Source: Rhodospirillales bacterium (GTDB lineage: Bacteria; Pseudomonadota; Alphaproteobacteria; Rhodospirillales; Casp-alpha2). Taken from it: a stretch of 7,138 nucleotides of DNA. Shown in pieces: positions 4,269-7,138 of the stretch (its first letter is position 1; the number at the start of each line of letters is the position of its first letter). The notes under the pieces are model-generated. The model was not told the origin of the DNA and searched no databases. It worked only from the letters and a program-made list of their open reading frames with translations. Position numbers and translations under genes: made by a program. The stretch covers positions 1-7,138 of the forward strand of contig JACPJY010000191.1 in assembly GCA_016187325.1 (NCBI GenBank), written 5' to 3'.

Positions 4269-5476
4269 TTGGGATCGCAAGGCTTGGCCACAGCGGATTT
4301 TGCGGCGGATGGCGCGGTACCGGTTGCCGGCGGCGGTGATAACCGGCTCGCGGTCCGGCGCCTGACGCTGACCGACTTTCGCTGCTATCGGCATCAGCGC
4401 CTGGAGGCCGACGGCGTGCCCGTGGTGCTGACCGGCCCCAACGGCGCCGGCAAGACCAACCTCCTGGAGGGGCTGTCGTTCCTGGTGCCTGGGCGCGGCC
4501 TGCGCCGGGCTAGGCTCACCGATATCACCCGCCGGCCGGCCGACGGCCGGCCACAGGCTTCGCCGCGGCCATGGGGCGTCGCGGCGCTGGTCAGCGCCGG
4601 CGGCGGCGAGGTCGAGATCGGCACCGGCTTCGAGGCCGGCACCGACGGCGGCCGCGACAAGCGCATCGTGCGCATCGACGGCGAGACGCAGCGGAACCAA
4701 GCGGCGTTGGCCGAGTACGTCGGTTGCCAATGGCTGACGCCGCAGATGGATCGGCTGTTCCTGGAAGGCCCGCCGGTCCGCCGGCGCTTTCTCGACCGCC
4801 TGGTATTCGGCTCCGACCCCGCCCATGCGGCGCGCGTCAACGCCTACGACCACGCAATGCGCGAGCGGACGCGCCTGCTCTCGGCCGGCCGCACCGACAT
4901 CGACTGGCTGAAGGCGCTTGAATCGACCATGGCGGCGCAAGGCACGGCCGTCGCCGCCGCGCGTCTCGAAATCGCCGGTCGCCTCGGCGCCCGACTCGCT
5001 GAAACCCGCGGCGCCTTCCCGAGCGCCGCCATCCACGTCGCCGGCACCGTCGAGGCCTGGCTCGGCGAGGCGCCGGCGCTGGAGGCCGAGGAGAGGTTCC
5101 AGGACGCCCTCGCCCATCGCCGCGGCCAGGACGCTGCCGAAGGCCGCGCCACCCTCGGTCCGCACCTGAGCGACCTCGCCGTCCGCCATCTCGGCAACTG
5201 TGCTCGACCGGCGAGCAGAAGGCGTTGCTGGTGGCGCTGGTGCTGGCCAGCGCCCGCATGCGTGCCTACGAGTTGGGGACGGCGCCGCTGCTTCTCCTGG
5301 ACGAGATCGCGGCGCATCTGGACGAGACCCGGCGTATGGCGTTATTCGACGAGATCCAGGTCCTCGACGCCCAGGTGTGGCTGACCGGCACCGACGCGAC
5401 GCTGTTCCGGCCGCTCGCCGGCCGGGCGCAGTTTTTCACCGTCGCCGACGCCAAGGTGACTCCGGCGCGGGCGTAA
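4269..5476 (+). pseudogene. recF: DNA replication/repair protein RecF, frameshifted
   Basis: RecF is an SMC/ABC-type ATPase that works with RecO and RecR to load RecA at single-strand gaps. The first part reads in one frame from a TTG at 4269, with GAGGGA 11 nt upstream (another in-frame TTG lies at 4284; no ATG is available). It shows LTLTDFRCY (32-40), Walker A GPNGAGKT (56-63) and WLTPQMDRLFLEGPP (145-159). After His307 (5187-5189) the frame is lost and runs on to an unrelated stop at 5382-5384. The true C-terminus continues in another frame from about 5201: the ABC signature CSTGEQKALL, then Walker B PLLLLDEIAAHLD, ending at TAA 5474-5476. Only 11 nt separate His307 from the signature where family members usually have about nine codons, so roughly 16 bp appear deleted. 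The GPHR motif also reads GPHL (297-300). This is either real gene decay or a sequencing/assembly error; identity as recF is clear. Confidence 0.9.
4534..4552 (+). repeat. Double GGCCGGCC hairpin inside recF
   Basis: Two GGCCGGCC octamers (4534-4541 and 4545-4552) flank GAC. Each is its own reverse complement, and together they form an 8-bp all-GC stem with a 3-nt loop. They encode part of an RRPADGRP stretch in recF. This is a strong potential block for polymerases and is probably a by-product of GC-rich coding. Confidence 0.5.
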
Positions 5477-5517
5477 GGCACGCCGGCCAAGACAACGAAG
5501 AACCGATCGAACAAGCA

Positions 5518-7138
5518 ATGGCAAAAGCAAAACCGAAGAAAAAGACCGCCACGAAATCAGCCGCCAGGCCGGCCAAGAAGGTGTCGAAGCCGGTGAAGCC
5601 GGAGGCCCGCCGGGCCGCGCAGCTTGCCGCCGAACCGGCGCCTGCCCCGACCCCGGCGCCGCGCAAGGCCCAGGCACCGGTGGCCGCCGCCGGCCGGGCC
5701 ACCAGGCCCGCGGGCGAAGCCTACGACGCGCACTCGATCAAGGTGCTGAAGGGGTTGGATGCGGTGCGCAAGCGCCCCGGCATGTACATCGGCGACACCG
5801 ACGACGGCTCCGGCCTCCATCACATGGTCTACGAGGTGGTGGACAACGCCGTCGACGAGGCGCTGGCCGGCTATTGCGACACCATCGACGTCACCCTCAA
5901 CGGCGACGGCTCGGTAACGGTGGTCGACAACGGCCGCGGCATCCCCGTCGACATCCACGTCGAGGAAAAGGTATCGGCGGCGGAAGTGATCATGACCCAG
6001 CTCCATGCCGGCGGGAAGTTCGATCAGAACTCGTACAAGGTGTCGGGCGGCCTGCACGGAGTCGGCGTGTCCGTGGTCAACGCGCTCTCCGAATGGTTGG
6101 ACCTGAAGATCTGGCGCGACGGCAAGGAACACTTCATCCGCTTCAAGGACGGCAAGGCAGAACACCCGCTGAAGGTGGTCGGTAAGGCTCCCGAAGGCAC
6201 CGACGGCAAGCCGGTCACCGGCTCCGAGATCACCTTCCTCCCCTCGAAGAAGGTGTTCACGATGACCGATTTCGACTTCCCGACGCTGGAGCACCGGCTG
6301 CGCGAGCTGGCGTTCCTCAACTCCGGCGTCAAGGTGAAGCTGACCGATGCCCGCAGCGTCGCGCCGCAGGTCGTCGAGATGCACTACGAGGGCGGCGTCG
6401 TCGCTTTCGTCAAGTATCTAGACCGCGCCAAGGTAGCGCTGATTGATCCACCGATTTTCGTCACCGGCGAGAAGTCTGGCATCGTCGTGCAGCTGGCGAT
6501 GCAGTGGAACGACAGCTACCACGAGACCATGTTGTGCTTCACCAACAACATCCCACAGCGCGACGGCGGCACACACCTGGCCGGCTTTCGCGGCGCGCTG
6601 ACGCGTACCATCAACAACTACGCCAACGCCAGCGGCATCGCCAAGAAGGACAAGATAGCCATCACCGGCGACGATGCCCGCGAGGGGCTGAGTTGCGTGC
6701 TGTCGGTCAAGCTGCCGGACCCCAAGTTCTCGTCGCAGACCAAGGACAAGCTGGTGTCCTCCGAGGTCCGGCCCGTCGTCGAGAGCGTCATCGGCGAGGG
6801 GCTCGACCGCTGGTTCGAGGAACACCCGGCCGACGCCCGGCGCGTGATCGGCAAGATCGTCGAGGCGGCAGCCGCCCGCGAGGCCGCCCGCAAGGCGCGC
6901 GAGCTGACCCGGCGCAAGGGTGCGCTCGACATCTCGTCGTTGCCGGGCAAGCTCGCCGACTGTCAGGAGCGCGACCCGGCAAAGAGCGAACTGTTCATCG
7001 TCGAGGGCGATTCCGCCGGCGGCTCGGCCAAGCAGGGGCGCAACCGCGCCAACCAGGCGATCCTGCCGCTGCGCGGCAAGATCCTCAACGTCGAGCGGGC
7101 GCGTATCGACAAGATGCTGAGCTCGGCGGAGATCGGCA
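5518..7138 (+). CDS. gyrB: DNA gyrase subunit B (3' end beyond window)
   Basis: GyrB is the ATPase half of gyrase; with GyrA it introduces negative supercoils ahead of forks. 540 codons are visible and the frame is open at the window edge. The GHKL ATPase domain starts at Tyr69 (YDAHSIKVLKGLDAVRKRPG) and shows the catalytic Glu106 in YEVVDNAVDEA, Asp137 in VVDNGRGIP, Lys167 in HAGGKF, the lid GGLHGVGVSVVNALS (177-191), Arg200 (the coumarin-site arginine) and the QTK loop (407-409). The Toprim domain opens with VEGDSAGGSAKQGRNR (495-510), with Glu496 and Asp498. What is unusual is residues 1-68: an Ala/Lys/Pro-rich tail with 17 basic and 3 acidic residues, where E. coli has 4 residues. The only ATG is at 5518; in-frame GTGs at 5581, 5593 and 5680 could give shorter forms. 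It follows recF by 41 bp and is probably co-transcribed. Confidence 0.97.
   Translation, partial: MAKAKPKKKTATKSAARPAKKVSKPVKPEARRAAQLAAEPAPAPTPAPRKAQAPVAAAGRATRPAGEAYDAHSIKVLKGLDAVRKRPGMYIGDTDDGSGLHHMVYEVVDNAVDEALAGYCDTIDVTLNGDGSVTVVDNGRGIPVDIHVEEKVSAAEVIMTQLHAGGKFDQNSYKVSGGLHGVGVSVVNALSEWLDLKIWRDGKEHFIRFKDGKAEHPLKVVGKAPEGTDGKPVTGSEITFLPSKKVFTMTDFDFPTLEHRLRELAFLNSGVKVKLTDARSVAPQVVEMHYEGGVVAFVKYLDRAKVALIDPPIFVTGEKSGIVVQLAMQWNDSYHETMLCFTNNIPQRDGGTHLAGFRGALTRTINNYANASGIAKKDKIAITGDDAREGLSCVLSVKLPDPKFSSQTKDKLVSSEVRPVVESVIGEGLDRWFEEHPADARRVIGKIVEAAAAREAARKARELTRRKGALDISSLPGKLADCQERDPAKSELFIVEGDSAGGSAKQGRNRANQAILPLRGKILNVERARIDKMLSSAEIG

Noticed and set aside
3357..5189. Long minus-strand open frame (610 codons) opposite dnaN and recF
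   Set aside because: This is a reverse-frame by-product of GC-rich coding; the plus strand carries well-conserved clamp and RecF motifs.
5187..5203. Programmed -1 ribosomal frameshift in recF
   Set aside because: There is no X-XXY-YYZ slippery heptamer, and even after a shift the product would lack about five residues before the ABC signature. A deletion fits better.

Overview
This window is the dnaA end of a high-GC alphaproteobacterial chromosome. All genes lie on the + strand, in the order small exported protein, rpsT, a 744-bp AT-richer gap, dnaA, dnaN, recF, gyrB (cut off by the window end). The pairing of rpsT with dnaA, the style of the DnaA, RecF and GyrB proteins, and the unbroken dnaA-dnaN-recF-gyrB block suggest a Rhodospirillales-like bacterium. 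That placement is an inference from gene order and protein motifs, not from a search.

Left part (1-816): an unrecognised small secreted protein, then a sigma70-type promoter (TTGACG, 17 bp, TATAAG), rpsT for ribosomal protein S20, and a clear intrinsic terminator with a long T-tract. Middle part (817-1492): no credible gene. It is much more AT-rich than its surroundings. It holds one good and several poor DnaA-box-like sites, repeated TTTGCG hexamers, perfect inverted repeats and a CtrA-like site, so it is a reasonable candidate for oriC and/or the dnaA control region. The last 130 bp before dnaA form several tight hairpins or palindromes, plus a 7-codon upstream frame whose stop overlaps the dnaA start.

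Right part (1493-7138): dnaA (initiator) is followed by a 244-bp spacer with a three-copy 12-bp tandem repeat and a perfect extended -10 promoter for dnaN. After that come dnaN (sliding clamp), recF and gyrB with short gaps of 15 bp and 41 bp, as expected for an operon. Together these genes start replication, hold the polymerase on DNA, load RecA at gaps and remove supercoils.

Two things break the routine picture. recF is frameshifted just before its ABC signature, apparently by a deletion of about 16 bp, so as written it cannot give a full protein. GyrB carries an unusual 68-residue Lys/Ala/Pro-rich basic tail ahead of its ATPase domain. I see no defence system, mobile element, CRISPR array, tRNA or rRNA here, and no evidence of a wholly new system. 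The best leads are the intergenic structure, the GyrB tail and the recF lesion.
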